NCBI GenBank assembly: GCA_035626475.1
Contig: DASPNP010000022.1
Location: forward strand, 62,001 to 126,000
DNA: 64,000 bases
Direction: 5' to 3'
Origin: DASPKT01 sp035626475
GTDB lineage: Bacteria > Pseudomonadota > Alphaproteobacteria > Azospirillales > Azospirillaceae
The notes below the pieces were generated by a model. That model was not told where the DNA came from and made no database searches. It worked only from the letters and a program-made list of their open reading frames with translations. Both the position numbers and the translations under genes were made by a program. Positions 63,405 through 64,000 of this stretch are shown one piece after another (the stretch's first letter is position 1; every line of letters begins with the position of its first letter).

Positions 63405-64000
63405 CGCCGCTCCCCGCCTGCCCCCGGCCGCCTGGGTGCAGCGCGTCGTGAAGTTCGCCCAGGCCGACGAAGCGTCCTCCGCGCGCCTGCACCGCCTCGA
63501 CCAGCTGTCGCAGGAAACTGGCCGTGCCGGCGCCCGGCCAGGCCGCCGTGTCCACCTCTGCGGACGTGAGGGAGGCCGTATGCGCCTTGTGCTGGTCGAA
63601 CCAATCCTGGTGGGGCACATTAAGGGCGAAGTTGAACGGGTGTACGTTGATCAGCTTCAGTCCCGGGGTGAAGAAGCGCTCCGCTTGCGCGTCGAAATCC
63701 CAGTTGCCGCCGAGCAGCCAATGGATGTCGTCCTCCCAGAAGACCGGATAGCGAACCATGCCCGTCCAGTGACGCAAGGGGCGCAGTCCCGCTTGGCCCT
63801 GGAGGCACAGGTTGCTGTCGAACGCCATGCCCTCCCTGACCATGGCCAGGGAAATCCGGCTGCTCTCGACGTAGCTGTGGCTCCGATAGCAGCGGGCCCC
63901 CGGATAGAGGTCGCGCAGGTAGCTCAGGACCTCGTCCGTACCCGCACCGTGGCTGGAACCGGGAAGGAAGTTGGGGTGCCAGCCGACCTCCACCCTGCCA
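63388..64000 (-). CDS. Polysaccharide deacetylase-like protein (partial, N-terminus off the right edge)
   Basis: About 203 residues are visible and the start lies beyond the window. The segment VGWHPNFLPGSSHG matches the NodB-like strand with the metal His and Asn. CYRSHSYVESSRI, HWLLGGNWDFDAQAERFF and LINVHPFNFALNVPHQDW are typical of the deacetylase-like family of surface-glycan loci. The end GGRFVGLGELHDAL is the normal C-terminal strand. Its neighbour upstream is not visible; it precedes the small gene at 63108 on the same strand. Confidence 0.75.
   Translation of the reverse strand, partial: GRVEVGWHPNFLPGSSHGAGTDEVLSYLRDLYPGARCYRSHSYVESSRISLAMVREGMAFDSNLCLQGQAGLRPLRHWTGMVRYPVFWEDDIHWLLGGNWDFDAQAERFFTPGLKLINVHPFNFALNVPHQDWFDQHKAHTASLTSAEVDTAAWPGAGTASFLRQLVEAVQARGGRFVGLGELHDALHPGGRGQAGSGDVLAR

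Overview
The window is very GC-rich DNA from a flagellated alphaproteobacterium. A flagellin of the long (about 620 residue) type, an FlbT regulator and many TPR proteins suggest the Rhodospirillales/Azospirillaceae (Azospirillum or Rhodospirillum centenum-like). That placement is inference from gene content; no rRNA or taxonomic marker is present. I recognised no tRNA, rRNA, CRISPR, insertion sequence or phage gene. Coding density is high, with no gene-free stretch over about 300 bases.

Layout. 1-5 kb: sbcD end, two small unknown genes, a UDP-glucuronate 4-epimerase and an ABC exporter. 5-16 kb, plus strand: a flagellin-modification block with two TPR/GT9-like proteins, a FlaG-like protein, a TPR/PRMT9-like methyltransferase, a TPR/OGT-like (GT41) protein, flagellin and flbT. 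16-24 kb: methyltransferase, membrane flippase-like protein, GT2, then a tight minus-strand operon (AMP-ligase, SDR, KAS III, polysaccharide deacetylase, FemAB-like). 24-27 kb: an amidohydrolase pair and a small membrane protein. 27-30.3 kb: two acyl carrier proteins, a hydrolase, a SpsF-like cytidylyltransferase and PseI. 30.4-34 kb: HigBA-like toxin-antitoxin, PEP-mutase-like protein, KdsD/KpsF, Rieske oxygenase. 34-46 kb: a fifth TPR protein with a PhyH dioxygenase, a broken VapBC pair, PseG, an M23-like protein, a second KAS III, PseH and a second SDR. 46-64 kb: a sulfation and surface-glycan region (CysD, CysNC, sulfotransferase, WbqC, FemAB-like, GTs, formyltransferase, DegT aminotransferase, methyltransferases, deacetylase-like proteins).

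How the parts fit. PseI, PseG, PseH and a nucleotidyltransferase point to synthesis of a pseudaminic/legionaminic-type nonulosonic acid. The TPR glycosyltransferases beside flagellin resemble the FlmG type that puts such sugars on flagellin. Two sets of KAS III plus SDR genes, two ACPs and an AMP-ligase lie among these genes, and may supply an unusual acyl group for the amino sugar. The 46-64 kb region looks able to make a sulfated, formylated, methylated surface glycan. A small Rossmann-like module (IFGAG...GFIDN) recurs there, stand-alone or fused to a glycosyltransferase or methyltransferase, and is the least explained recurring element.

Two genes appear frameshifted (39237-39553 and 43018-43711), and one toxin has lost an internal segment. 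Palindromic intergenic repeats of one family occur at 23877-23955 and 41681-41760.
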